Source: Heliocidaris erythrogramma
Lineage: Eukaryota; Echinodermata; Echinoidea; Camarodonta; Echinometridae
Assembly (NCBI GenBank): GCA_025617745.1
Contig: CM046869.1
Coordinates: 9,257,168 to 9,321,167 of the forward strand
Reading direction: 5' to 3'
DNA: 64,000 nt
Positions 44,195 to 55,908 of the stretch are shown piece after piece. The notes beneath the pieces are model-generated. The model worked only from the letters and a program-made list of their open reading frames with translations. It was not told the DNA's origin and made no database searches. Position 1 is the first letter of the stretch. The number at the start of each line of letters is the position of its first letter. Position numbers and translations under genes: made by a program.

Positions 44195-46103
44195 ATCTTA
44201 CTCTTACAGCATAGACCTACCATGCAAAACTCGAGCAGCTAAGTATTTATTTGTTCCTCTCAGAATTTGTCTTCATTCTCAGCGGTAAGCCTTCATCTTC
44301 ATCAAAAAAATGAAACACGCTCATCCTCACCCTCGTGATCTTTTCAAAGAGGATAAATACTAACTGCATGTACAATCCATCCTAAAATATTTGTGGATTT
44401 TAATAAAAGTGGAATGTATTCACCCATCTTATTTTGTTTTGTTTCTGTTTGCATTAATTAATGAAATGTTTAATATAAAAATTAAGGGGGACTAAAAATT
44501 CTATTTATACTGACATCACACTGAACATTCCCTAAAGATCTCATAATTGATTTTTAAAGACACAAAAACAGCTAATTTAATATTACACTGAAGAAAACAG
44601 ATCTCAGTGGTGGATAAAGGAAAAGTACAAATGAAATGTCCATTCTCTCAGAATTCTTTTGTTGTTGTTATTGTTTTGGTTGGACAATGTAAACTAAAAA
44701 ATCCCCCCCCCCCCCCAAGTAAACCGATACTGGATCCACTACCATTACCAGACCTATAATTTTTAGCTGTAATACCCTGTGGTAACTCCTTGGTATTATT
44801 AAGTCTAGGTCCAACTAGTTAGGTCTAGACCTACTTGCTTATTTCTCACGTCTCACCAAAATCTTTTATAGTAGGACTTTCCGCTTCATCCGGCACCTCC
44901 AACAGTTGTAGTGTTATGTAGACCTCTAACATTAGGCTCTATTAGATCTTCAAGTAGATCAGCCACAAGTTAGTTCCTTGCCAATTTTATCTGAGGGCAA
45001 TCAAAGTCAACATGAGACTAATGAATGTGATTACTGAAAGTCACTGAGTGAAACAACAATGGTCATCCATATGATATATTACTCTGTGGAGATGTATTAT
45101 TACTTCTCATTAAAAGTGCTTTGATTCTGGTCTACAAATAGTAGAATCAAGACTAAATATGAACCCCCATCTCTCTCTCTCTCTCTCTCTCTCTTGAAAT
45201 TAAAAAAAACAAACATCATGCTTGCCTTTGAGTTTGACCTTGTATCAAGTTTGTGAAAAGTTACAAGTTACAAATACAATTATCATTATGGTTAACGTTA
45301 GGGCCTAACTTTGTTAATGTTAGGCCTAAATTAGACTTATTTTGATCTAACTTCGACGATATTATTAGGCAAACCCGGAGAATAGGGGCTGCTCTGCGCG
45401 TGCTGTATTAATTTGTGTGCAAGCAAATGTAGCCCAGCGGCGGCGGCGGCGACGATCTTGTACCACATACCAGATTCAGCGATGAAACATTTGCGAGTTT
45501 GACTCCATTTCTGGCCAAAATCGTTATGATTTTCATCAAACAACTACAAATCTGAAAGCCAAGAGGGCAATATGATTATCACAACATTAATTACCTGATT
45601 TAAAATATATTTGGAAGTTGTTTTGAACTTGATTATGAACTTGTTATTGTTAGGCCTACATGTCTTCATTTTTGCCTCTGCCGATCTCCGCACTGTAAAA
45701 CATGGCACGCGCACGCCGACCTGCCCCTATTTTGTGGGTTTGCCCGATATTATTTATAGAAAAATATATCGATGATGATTATCACGGCAAGAATTCCTTA
45801 TGTCCCAGCCACCTTATTTTTCATTTTTGTTAAGTGTCTGGTCATCCGAATCTGATCCCCCATCCATCATGTCCATCATCATGATCATCATCGCTCCATC
45901 CAGCATCCGAACATTATTTTTTTAAATTAACGTTACATGCATGCTAACACTACTCACTAGTAACACTAACAGCTCTCTCTATTTTATTACCCTGGATTGC
46001 AAAAAATCAACATTTCAAATAAGTTAATCTAAATTTACAACTAAAATCAAACCTTGATTGATCCATCGTCGAGCTCTGACTCTGAGTCTACTGAGGCGGT
46101 CAG
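44195..46103. other. Intergenic DNA
   Basis: C run at 44704-44717 and (CT)n at 45171-45194. At 45468-45537 a - strand ATG frame ends in a GT-type splice donor (CTG|GTATGT) next to a CGG-repeat rich in CpG; it could be a first exon but no partner exon was found. Confidence 0.35.
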
Positions 46104-46556
46104 GGGGTCGTTTCATCAAATCAACTCCATGACAGTCATAACTGTTGTCGGCGATCTACGGAAATGTCATGGACCTGAAAAACTGTTTCACGAAGACGTA
46201 AAATGATAAACGACAACTCAATGATATCGATACTCATCGGCGAAAAAACAGTCTATATCACAGTCCATTGGAATTATCGTCAATTACCCAAACAGATTTT
46301 GAGGCTCAGTTTTCCCCAAACTATTCCAAAATGTAAAAAAAATGGCAGCGAAAATGAATGCTTGTGATACAAACATCCCGTTTACATGAAAAGATGTTTT
46401 TCTTATGGCATCTTAGAATTTATAAAATTGAGAAAACTCGAGGAGGCTTTTGCCATGTACGAATCTAGATTTGTACGTAAGAGGATACCGTAATTGACTA
46501 ATTACGGAAAGAAGACCCAAATCGTGTTCATTTTAGAGAAAATGATTAAATTAATA

Positions 46557-48249
46557 CACTGTTGGTCATAATGGTAGCATAATTTTTTTTTCTACCTTTC
46601 GTACACTATTGACAACAATACGAGTCATTTTTTTGCAAAATAAAGCTTATATCTTCACCGATTTTATTGATAAATCTGTTCTCAACATATGAAATAAAAA
46701 ATATAAGACAAAAATTAATTCATACAAACTTTATACACTGGTTTAAACCACTTTTGACAAACACAATCATCCAGACCTTGGATTCCTGGAAAAATGTATC
46801 GTTTTTGGTAAATGTTTAACCATGATAATTTTATCGTGAAAAATAAAATCTTGGGATCTTTTGATGATTGAAGGGAAGTGTTCCTCTTTTTAATCTTGTT
46901 GGGTCACTTAGTACCTGGTATGGCCACCTCTGGCACGCACCAGTGCCTCCACACGCCGTGGCATACTGTCCACAAGGTTGTTGATGGTGTTCAAGGGCAG
47001 TGCATCCCACTCTTCGGTCAGTGCCTGGGCTAACTCCTGCACATTTTGAGGATGATTGTTTCTCTCATTGATGGCACGGCCCAATGCATCCCAGGCGTGC
47101 TCAATGGGGGTTCATGTCGGGGTACAGGCAGGCCAAGGCATCTGCTGCACGTCCTCTGCGTCAAGGATTTCCCTCACCAGATGTGCCCTATGTGATCGAG
47201 CGTTGTCGTCTTGGAGCTGAAAGTTATTGCCATATACCCTTCTCGCGTATGGAAGACAATGGCGTTCCAGGATATCGCGGTACACGACGGCGTTGACGTT
47301 TCCTTCAGGTGCAGCCAATGGCGTTTTTCCGCCATAACATATTCCGACCCATACCATCACTGAGCCTCCACCCGCTTGATTGGTTTCCTGGACACAGCCA
47401 TTACGGAGGTTCTCGCCCCACAGTCGTCGAACCCTCTGCCTCCCATCGGTGAGGTCAAGGATGTACCGGCTTTCATCAGTGAAGATTACATGGCGCCAGT
47501 GACCAAGCTGCCATCTCCTGTGCCTCCTAGCCCACTGGAGTCGAGCAACCCGGTGGCGAACAGTGAGACGTGGAACCTTGGTCATTCGCCGAGCTCTGTA
47601 GCCATGTTGGACAAGTCTCCTGTTTACGGTTTCCCGTGAAACGTTCACTCCGAAGTGCCTCCTCCACAAGTGGCAAAGACGACTCGCAGGCATTCTCCGG
47701 TTCCTACGGCACATGTTCAGCAGTTGACGGTCATCCCGTGCGGATGTTCTTCGTGGTCGACCTGTAGATCTCTCTGGACTCAAAGTACCCGCCTCTCGAT
47801 GTCTTCTGAGGATGCGGCACACACAACTCTGCGATAGTCCAAGAATATCTGCAATCTGGGCCTGTGTCCGTCCATTCCGTCGGAGTGCAAGGACCCTCTG
47901 ACGAATTGCAAGTGCCGTTGGGCGAGGCATAGTGTAAGGAATCAATGTACCAAATTTGGTAGGAATTGATCAAGCTAACTCTGAAAACGGGCTGTTAACA
48001 CACGTAGGCTTTCTGCACGAAATGGACAGCAAAACAACAGCAGAAAGGAGGCTCCGCCTTTCATAGCACCAAACAATAAGATAGGCCACGTTATGGAATG
48101 TTTCACTTGACCGACTTTTACCTCGACAATACAAAATCATTATGTAATCAATGAATCTGGTCAATATTATCTATTTAGGCTTTTAAATATGATTAAATCA
48201 ACGGATGACTATGAAAATACGAATTATGCTAACATTATGACCAACAGTG
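46557..48249. mobile_element. Tc1/mariner transposon, TA-flanked
   Basis: 1693 bp. Inverted ends CACTGTTGGTCATAATG(G/T)TA at both sides and TA duplications at 46555-46556 and 48250-48251. The pre-insertion sequence is seen in copy 1 of the host element at about 38570-38582 (ATTAAATTAACATATTTTATGG). It carries one transposase frame on the - strand. Confidence 0.92.
46908..47930 (-). pseudogene. Tc1-type transposase (DD34E), one frameshift
   Basis: The frame begins at the ATG at 47930 (MPRPTALA; the longer open frame starts with TTG and is rejected). N-terminal paired-like helix-turn-helix (QAQIADILGLSQSCVCRI), GRPRR linker, then a DDE domain: first D in VIFTDESRY, second D in LQDDNARSHRA, and, after a frame change near 47115, PDMNPIEH with the E 34 residues after the second D, ending GGHTRY-stop at 46908. 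A single-base deletion next to PACTP explains the break. All three catalytic residues are present, so this is a young, barely damaged copy; the ends are also intact and could still be moved in trans. Confidence 0.9.
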
Positions 48250-48361
48250 TATATCTTATGGTCCAATTTTAAATATTTATTCATTAAAAGATACATATAA
48301 TATTATTCATATCAAAGCATTGCGTGAAAACGGAAAAATAGCGAAAATACATACATGATAA

Positions 48362-49469
48362 AGTCCAAAAGTAATTATCATTCCGTAACGCCATAAACAT
48401 ATAATCTCAACCAATTTCCGAAAAGGACTATCATTTTGTTGAGAAAGTTTATATATAAATCAAGCTACCTAATTCCTACAACATGTAAGTCCTTTCGGTA
48501 TCAGGAAATATTTTAAATATAAATTATGCTATGATTGTGACATTCAGTAACAAAATAATGTTACAGAATGACATTAATTTCATGTTTTTAATGAATTAAT
48601 TCAACCCTGAACCTTGAGCTTGATATATGAGACAAGTATCGACTAAAGTATAGGTGATGATCTCACTTTCCATTACGAAAATTATATCAAATTAAATAAT
48701 TTTGATATTTTTGGATTTGTGTATAAAACAAAGGCCCTGGCAAAATGGTGTCTCTTATTCCATTTGTTAATGAGATGTATTTTTCTCCTCCATACCTGTG
48801 GTTGTCCTGTATTATAGACGTAAATATTGATCCAGGTGGTAGTATCAAATAGAACCAATCATATCAAACCAATCGGGTTTTACTGCAATTTTATCTACAA
48901 ATTCAATTTTGTGTAATTTCATTTTTTAACAGATTGTATTGTTATTCCCCCTCTCTTGTTCTCTCTCTACATTCCTCTTTCTTTCTTACTCTAATTCTAT
49001 CTACTAGCCATCTTACCCGTATCGCGATTTTTGAAATGGAGCGTTTAGTGCATAAACATGTTTAAGATGTGGGATTTTTAGGCAGGAAAAAAAAGACATA
49101 GTACAATTTTTTGGACTTTTTGTTGCTATGAGAAGATAATCCATTGTTGTAATTGAATGAGGGAAAAATAATGAAATGAAATGTGGAACCAATTTTGTTG
49201 GGGGGGGGGGGGGGGGGGGGGTGCCTGGCATAGGGTGGTGTGGTTTGTTAGGTACTTACCTCTCAGTTGAGGATTCCTTCATAGACAATATTGTACTTTT
49301 TTATTCTGAAGCTGTCCATTGATTGGTCAATTTTAAAAATCTGCTCATAGCTTTGTATTTGGAGACATAAAATAATGTGCGTAAGAGTTTGTCCTTTAGA
49401 CTTATTTGCCGTCATTGCAAAAAACATCTCGATACTTATGACTTATTCCAATTTGGAAGGGTAAATGCC
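48362..49469. other. Intergenic DNA
   Basis: No gene seen. G run at 49200-49221. Confidence 0.4.
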
Positions 49470-49884
49470 GCATATCCATCGGCAGTGCGAGTAAGTGAAC
49501 ATGAAAATTCATATTCATACGAACCTTCAAGCTGCGGCGCATATCCATCGGCAGTGCGAATAAGTGAGCACGAAAAGTCTTATAATATAAAAATTCATAC
49601 GAACCTTCAAGCTGCGGTACGGCATTGCGACCAAAATGTGGCGCATATCGATCCATCGGCAGTGCGACTAACTAAACATGAATGAAAAGTCTTAATTTCA
49701 AAATTCATATTCATACGAACCTTCAAGCTGCGGCGCATATCCATCGGCAGTGCGAGTAAGTGAACATGAAAATTCATATTCATACGAACCTTCAAGCTGC
49801 GGCGCATATCCATCGACAGTGCGAGTAAGTGAACACGAAAAGTCTTATAATATAAAAATTCATACGAACCTTCAAGCTGCGGGT
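49470..49884. repeat. Tandem repeat of 70-104 bp, five copies
   Basis: Each unit contains GCATATCCATCGGCAGTGCG, GTAAGTGAACATGAAAA, an AATTCATA motif and CGAACCTTCAAGCTGCGG. Starts are near 49473, 49542, 49642, 49733 and 49802. Lengths differ by internal insertions such as GTCTTATAATATAAA. Frames through it are artefacts. Confidence 0.8.
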
Positions 49885-50049
49885 TCCGACATGAGGCGAT
49901 GAGAGATGGTTTTTTTTACAGCGGCGCACGGATGTACAGCACTGTTGATTTCTTATGCGCGCGGAGAAGTTTATAATCGATTATGTTCATGATCGACTGT
50001 ATGTGTTATGAAACAGTGTTTATTTTTACCTTTGACCCCAGTGATGACC

Positions 50050-50313
50050 CCAGTGACGTTAAAAAAAAACAACCCCTCAAGGGCAATTCTGATTATGGGG
50101 GTCCAGTTTCCCTCCATAATTCCCTGACAAGCAAAAAAAAAAAAAAAGGTCTTCATTCTAAAAGGGGGGCACAATCGAGAAAATGGTCGGTCGTCTATGG
50201 TCAAAATGCATACTTTTCTTCCAAAAGGGGTCGTTGGGTCAAACCATTGGCGGATCCAGGGGGGGGGGAGGCACTTTCGGCCCGTGCCCCCCCCCCCCCG
50301 TAGATCCGCCACG
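50050..50313. mobile_element. hAT-like MITE remnants with A, G and C runs
   Basis: Shares GTTTCCCTCCATAATTCCCT, GTCTTCATTCTAAAAGGGG and CATACTTTTCTTCCAAAAGG with the elements at 24455, 41699 and 55262. Ends in CATTGGCGGATCCAGGGGG ... GTAGATCCGCCACGTG (50246-50313), so a second short element may be included. Confidence 0.55.
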
Positions 50314-50489
50314 TGTCCAGTATGGATAGGGCATCCAGTTGGAGGGGCGGCATTGTTTGTGAATATTATTAAATGCTCCGTCCCTCCGGTGCTTTGTTTA
50401 TTTTGATCGAATCGACGCCTCTGGCTTTTACCGTGGTTTGCTACACATGTGTTTCCTTCACCTCATCCCTGTTACAGTATTTATATAAT

Positions 50490-50597
50490 CTCTGTCTCTC
50501 TCTCCTTCTCTTTTTCTTTCTTTCTCTTTCTTTCTCTCTCCTTCTCTTTCTCTTACCCCTTCCTCTTCTCTCTCCATCTTCTTTCTCTTTCAATAAT
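50490..50597. repeat. Polypyrimidine tract
   Basis: About 100 bp of C/T only, rich in TTTCTC and CTCTCT. Confidence 0.85.
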
Positions 50598-50621
50598 TGC
50601 CGTAACCGGGCAGCATGTTAA

Positions 50622-51065
50622 AGACCTCAGCCTGACCCAAAACAACCATATATTGACGTAAAGCTTAGTAAACAAAGAATATAATTACCCTGGGTATTCA
50701 TAAATTTTCGTCTCCGTTTATCCATAAAAAATAAAAAAGATAATTTTTTTTGGTCCGCCCCCTCCCTATGGCGTAACAACAGATGAAGGCGCAGGGGTTC
50801 GCTAGACGTGTGACGACATGTCATGTATACAGCTCCGAGTGCGTCTACACGATATGTCGTCATCAAATTTTCACCCCCGCAAAGTAGCGTTCCTCAGAGA
50901 CGGGGCCCTCGTCAGAAAAACCACCTGGGCTCAACATTCGGGACGCCGTTACTCATTCCACAGGAAACGGAATCTCATGAAGTTGGTTTCAATTTGTTCA
51001 GAAAATATATAGCCCCCCGTGGATGAATAAAGGGTATATTTCAAAATTCGGTCAGGCTGAGGTCT
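50622..51065. mobile_element. TTAA-flanked MITE, copy 2
   Basis: 444 bp, reverse orientation relative to 4439-4844, ends AGACCTCAGCCTGACC and complement, TTAA at 50618-50621 and 51066-51069. It has an extra segment at about 50707-50745 (TCGTCTCCGTTTATCC and an A-rich stretch). Confidence 0.85.
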
Positions 51066-51125
51066 TTAAACATATTCTGCTGTAGCTTACTCAGAAATGT
51101 TAACGGCGGAGAGTACCACTATTGT

Positions 51126-51355
51126 CAGGCCCGTAGCCAGAGGGGCTAGAGGGGGTCGGAGGGGTCGAACGACCCCCCCCTCCTTGGGCTGAGGTCCGCT
51201 TTTTCATGAAATCACACACACACACACACACACACACACCTTTAATCGGACCCCCCCCCCCCCCCCCCCTTAGCAAGGTCCGTACTGATTAGGACAAAAA
51301 GGTCCACTTTTGCCAAAAACGACCCACCCCTTTAGAAACCCTGGCTACGGGCCTG
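51126..51355. mobile_element. CAGGCCCGTAGCCAG MITE
   Basis: 230 bp with ends CAGGCCCGTAGCCAGAGGG and CCCTGGCTACGGGCCTG. It contains a C run, a (CA)n run at 51213-51238 and a second C run. Target duplication is not clear. Confidence 0.7.
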
Positions 51356-53244
51356 TGTACCTTTTCCCTCATTTTTTTCTTTTTAATTTTAGCTACACGT
51401 ATGTATATGTTTACCTTACTTCATTATCTTGTTTTATGTGTGCACCAGCTAATGTGGAGAGCCTCTCGACAAAATTGTTTTAATTCTTTTAGGGAAAATC
51501 CCCAGGCATTGACTGGTGCTTAATCATGTAAATCTTTATACTGTGATTTTGTTCTGTTATCTTTGTGATATTCTCTATGTACATGTATTGTTTGTTATCT
51601 TGCCTGGAAATTAAATAAATAAATAAATAGAGCAATGAAATACATGCAGTATGAAATTGAGTGTAATGATTTCATCTATCTGAATATATTTTAAGCTACT
51701 GAAATCCTTGCATCTGATTGGTTGAGAGCAAATTTGTCGGATAAAATATCTGACAAGTCCTTTCATGAAACGCCCCCTGATTCTTGTAGCTATAGCCGCT
51801 ACTTCATGCACAGAGAAGTTTGATTATATTGACAGTAAGAGTAAGGTCGTAATGTGCCAGTTTTTGCTATGTTACAATATACACATGTATGTAAGAGATA
51901 TAAATTTATATATTTCACTTTTCTCAACCGAAGTTGGATGACCTCGGATGGAAAGGATAGGCGAATAGCACTTACTGAATAGGAATAGGTGTGACAACAT
52001 AATTCAAATTAAAATATCAGAGTGGGATATCTTTAGTAGATATGAAGTAACTGGTGTGACCGTGGGGACCGTGTCTGTCGGTAGAAATACTGGTTTTCAA
52101 CTAGTAGATAATAGTCATCTTAACAGGACTTCAACTGGTCTATAACTTTATGATCTTGAGTCGCCACGTCGGCAATTCACTAGATATTCCTTGTGACTAT
52201 GTCTTATTTTAAAAAGTCCTCACGTGTTGTGCAGGTGACAGTTAATGTCAAGTCCTGCTGTAAATAGAAAAATATCTCGTGTGGAAATCTGCATTTAATG
52301 TTATGCCACATTATGCACATTCAATATTGACCGCTAAATCTACATGGTTTTGCAGTGGCTGCACACACTCACTGTACATCCTATTACTGCACTATCCAAT
52401 CACAAAACAAACCATCTACAACACAAATAAACTACAACACAATAGATTAGCTATTGAAGTATAGCTTTTAAGCTGCATAATACATTTATTCTAACATAAG
52501 CTTTTTAGAATCTCACTTCTTACAACATGCTACAACACAAAGACGAACTGCAGATTGTTATACACTTCATTAAGCATTACAATAAAGTGAGTCATACGAT
52601 CAACAATACAATGCATCCTAATTGTATGAAAGCATGCAAGTTCCACTATGACAAAAATTGAGACGATGCCATCTAATATATATCCAAAATATGAAAATGA
52701 AATCCAAATTTTATTTGACTTTGTTGTCTCTTACAAAGACTACCCTGTTAAAACATAATAAATAAAATATAAAAAAAAAATTTTAAAAATACACACAACC
52801 CACAGGTTTACTGATCTACTTGTATATAGGTCAATCAAACCGAATAACACTTTTTCACATTGTGATGTACATGTATACTATTACACTGGTTATGAGATTC
52901 ATCTCCAATCTTATAGATGTATTATACACCATCTTCACCCTCGTTGAGTAATCCTGAATGTGATCATCGTTAAGACAATCGGGATGGCTGTTAAATACAT
53001 TCAGTATTTCCATCTTTACAAAATTACTCATTAACGATAGAAATAAAAACAGCAATGTTCTTATCTGTTATTGTTTGTTGTTGTTTCTTTATTTGTTTTT
53101 TCGGGGGGGGGGGGAGTTGTGGTTTGTTTCATTTTGGTGGACTTAATCAGATAAATTTAACTGGAAAGAAAGTACCAGATGAGGAACAATGCTAAAACCA
53201 ACGTACTGATACTGGACAGCCAAGTAAGAAAACCACTGTGTGAA
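51356..53244. other. Intergenic DNA
   Basis: At 51693-51780 lies the repeat with TGATTGGTTGAGAGCAAATT ending ATGAAACGCCCCCTG, a Harbinger-like right end. G run at 53103-53113. No coding signal. Confidence 0.4.
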
Positions 53245-53245
53245 G

Positions 53246-53303
53246 GATTAGGTTTAGGTTTAGGTTTAGGTTTAGGTTTAGGTTTAGGTTTAGGTTTAGG
53301 TTT
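53246..53303. repeat. (GGTTTA)n telomere-like array
   Basis: Almost nine perfect hexamers GGTTTA (TTTAGG in register). It differs from the TTAGGG usual in deuterostome telomeres by base order. It is in frame with itself and makes GLGLGL / KPKPKP peptides, which are artefacts. Confidence 0.9.
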
Positions 53304-54719
53304 CTTTATTTTTTCCACATGTTTTATCAGTGTTTTACATATACACAAATTTATATTACATAATATCAAACAAAATTACGATAAGAAGTGTTTACATAAA
53401 TGGAAAATTTTTTAAACAATTATACGATCATAATTTCGGTGATATCAGGCATAGTAAAGAAACGAAAGTGGAGGAGTCTATTAAAAAGCACAGCTTGTAT
53501 TTTATAGACCCCTTTGTGAGAAAATCTATAATTACAAATGCTCTAAGTTTATGGAAATAATTACTAAATATATATACTTTGCACTATCCCCCCCCCCCCC
53601 CCCCCCTTACACTGCAAAACAGAATAATTGTGACAGTGGTATGTGTACAAATAAATATATTGGAAATGATAACAAGCGATGACTTCAGTAGGAGAGAAGA
53701 AAGAGAGAGACAGACAGACAGATAGAAAGGAAGATGAAGGATGGGGACGTTATACATTACTGTAAAATATTATCCTACTCTCTTATATTTTGACGCACAG
53801 AGCACAGATTTGCACAGCAGCTATTGTTAAGTATATACATGCAGTTGCAAAGACAGACATAGATCACTTCAGTAATTGCATTGTTATCACTTAATATATA
53901 CATGTACATCTATCCCACTTCCTGAAAAAATAGTTCCTTGTTTAGATACCTATTATTTTTATATATACAGGTTTATTCTGTGTTTGTACTTGAAAGTTTT
54001 TCAGCCATATTTGTAACGGTGATACTGATTAACATAATCTCATAGAACATTTCTACAGTCACTCTTCAAATAATGACTGGTCCTCAATTTAGGGCAATTC
54101 TCATGTGTAAACATTCCACGTTAGAGAACCGACAATGTCGATTGTTTGTACAGATCAATTTTTGTGCGACCTACACAGAAGGTGCCAGAAGTCATGTGAC
54201 GGTACACACTCCGTGGACTTTAAGGTTACATAGCTACTGGCAAGTGTTTGCTCACAAGTTTTCGTGCATTTTTTTCTGTCCACCTAAGAAGAACCAGGTG
54301 AATCTCTGAGAAGTTTCGCTGTATGCGAGAATGGCCCTAATGTCACACTACTATGAAGAGCTAAAACAAATCATGACATAAGTCTGACACAGTTATTTAG
54401 ACTACTCGAGACCTTTACAAAGTAACAATCCATATTACCTGCAGCAATAAAAATGGCAAAAATCATGCTTGGTTTTGGCAATACAATTTGTTTTTCTCAT
54501 ATACCTGTATCTACTACATCATCAATATATGCACTAAAGCTTGTAATTTTTTTTATCACAAATTTTTGTATAGAAAATAAGTGCAAATCAACATTTGGTC
54601 TCTCTAAGTAATATACATGTATTGTACTTTTTTGTCAAAGTACTGTATGTACCACAAAACCTCCATGCAAAGTCATGGTGGCAATGTACATAAATCAGCA
54701 ACGAATTCACTCTTTCCCG
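53304..54719. other. Probable 3-prime UTR and flank of the netrin-like gene
   Basis: Non-coding on the evidence available. A - strand AATAAA lies at about 53969-53975. The ORF 54073-54309 on + has no domain and is probably UTR sequence read in the wrong direction. C run at 53589-53606. Confidence 0.35.
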
Positions 54720-54855
54720 TCACTCATTGGAACAAGCCGATTCTGTCATACTGCGTTTAAATTCCCTCAGTTTGTTCACTATCGGTACGGTGTGTGCCTT
54801 TGTTCCAGATGGCCAAAATTCCAGCTTTGAAGTTGGGCCATACACGTATCTGAAT
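54720..54855 (-). CDS. Netrin-like NTR-domain gene, last exon
   Basis: On the - strand a strong acceptor (TTGTTCTCTTTGTTGTATGCAG) precedes a 136-nt exon that completes a split Gly codon (GG+A), then FRYVYGPTSKLEFWPSG, PIVNKLREFKRSM, a cysteine (ESACSNE) and TGA. This is the C-terminal end of an NTR (C345C) module: the W-containing strand, the last helix and the terminal cysteine correspond to netrin. Phase agrees with the donor at 55757. The product should be secreted; the netrin NTR domain binds heparan sulphate. Only the 3-prime part of the gene is identified, so full domain content and orthology are open. Confidence 0.65.
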
Positions 54856-55261
54856 CTGCATACAACAAAGAGAACAAGCATGATAATGTTAATAAATATT
54901 TTGAAAATTTTATTGCAAATGAATGTGTCTGGTTAGTGTGCATCTTATACTAAGGAAGACAAGAGTGGTGTGTGATGATTGCATGGCTAACTTGATCAGT
55001 GAATACTTTGATCAAACATTAAAACATTAAAACTGAAATTCGCTTGCTCAAAATCCACAAGGAATCTGGAATAATGTAAAACTGTTTGCTTCGATTCCCA
55101 ATGATCACTGAGTCCAATTTCTCTCTACAACCCTAGATCCAACCCTATACTTTACCCCCTATGTTACACCTAACATACGTACACACTTGATCAGTGGCAG
55201 ATTCAGGATGTTCTGAACTCAATTGCAACCCTAGCCTGGAGCAAATGTCAAGAGTGCATGT

Positions 55262-55585
55262 CATTGGGGTATCCAGGGGGTCACTTCCGGCCTGTGCCCC
55301 CCCCCCCTTTTGAAAGAAAAGTATGCATTTTCACCATAGAGCATCCGCCATTTTGTCGATTGTGCCCCCCCCCCCTTTTAGAATTAAGACCCTTTTTTGC
55401 TTGTCAAAGAATTATGGAGGGAACAGTAAAAAAATGTAAAAAATTGTCGCCACCCCCCCCCCCCCCTAAGCGGCTTATCGAGAAGCTGGCAAGACCAAAA
55501 AAATACGGGTCTACCTTTTCCAAAAGTTGACAAACCTGCATTTGGGTGCCTCCCACCCTTATACTAAATCCTGGATCCGCCCTTG
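55262..55585. mobile_element. hAT-like MITE with perfect 8-bp TSD, intronic
   Basis: 324 bp with ends CATTGGGGTATCCAGG and CCTGGATCCGCCCTTG, C runs inside. Flanked on both sides by GTGCATGT (55254-55261, 55586-55593), an 8-bp duplication as made by hAT transposases. It sits in the last intron of the netrin-like gene. Confidence 0.85.
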
Positions 55586-55757
55586 GTGCATGTGTTGGAT
55601 CACCACATGAACATGTACATCAAACTAAAATGACAGTTTAATTACCAAATTACCAACAGATAATGCCAGAGGACCAAACATTCAATATAGTTTGTTGAAA
55701 CAGAGATTTGGACTCGCCATGAAACCAATGGGTGCAAAAATTCTTTTAGTTTCTTAC

Positions 55758-55908
55758 CCTTCCTCTCCTCGTTCTGTGGTGTACTTGAGTCCTGTCTCGC
55801 CAACGAGCAAAAAGTTTTTTCCAATATTTCTCCCCTTGATTTTTGGGCAGACACATGCAGCATTGATGTACAATTGTCTCTTTGCTTGTGCAGGAACAGC
55901 ATCATCCC
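55758..55908 (-). CDS. Netrin-like NTR-domain gene, penultimate exon
   Basis: 151 nt: 2 nt finish a Gly codon, 49 codons, and 2 nt start the next. Acceptor TGCTCTATGATCAG, donor GG|GTAAGA. The peptide includes RQLYINAACVCPKIKGRNIG and NFLLVGETGLKY. The motif A-C-x-C-P-K-I-K followed by a hydrophobic LLVG strand is the core of the netrin NTR domain (there ACKCPKIK...YLLLG). The frame is free of stops only in this reading, and both phases match the neighbouring exons, which strongly supports a real gene. Confidence 0.7.

Larger units (their letters stand above)
46104..48361. mobile_element. PIF/Harbinger-like element copy 2, truncated, split by Tc1
   Basis: Matches 38125 onward (GGGGTCGTTTCATCAAATC, also preceded by CAG) to about 46556, is interrupted by the Tc1 element, and resumes at 48250 up to about 48361, where similarity stops (copy 1 continues past 38690). 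The right half and right end are absent. Confidence 0.8.

Noticed and set aside
47376..47837. + strand frames over the transposase
   Set aside because: Antisense shadows of the Tc1 transposase.
47931..47945. Five-residue extension of the Tc1 transposase from TTG
   Set aside because: The family normally starts with the MPRP-like residues at the ATG at 47930.
49470..49884. CRISPR-like array
   Set aside because: The units are contiguous tandem repeats without unique spacers of constant length, and the DNA is clearly eukaryotic.
53157..53415. KPKPKP / GLGLGL frames
   Set aside because: Translation of the (GGTTTA)n array.
54073..54309. 78-residue frame on + near the netrin-like gene
   Set aside because: No domain, no splice support, and it lies in the presumed 3-prime UTR of the opposite strand gene.
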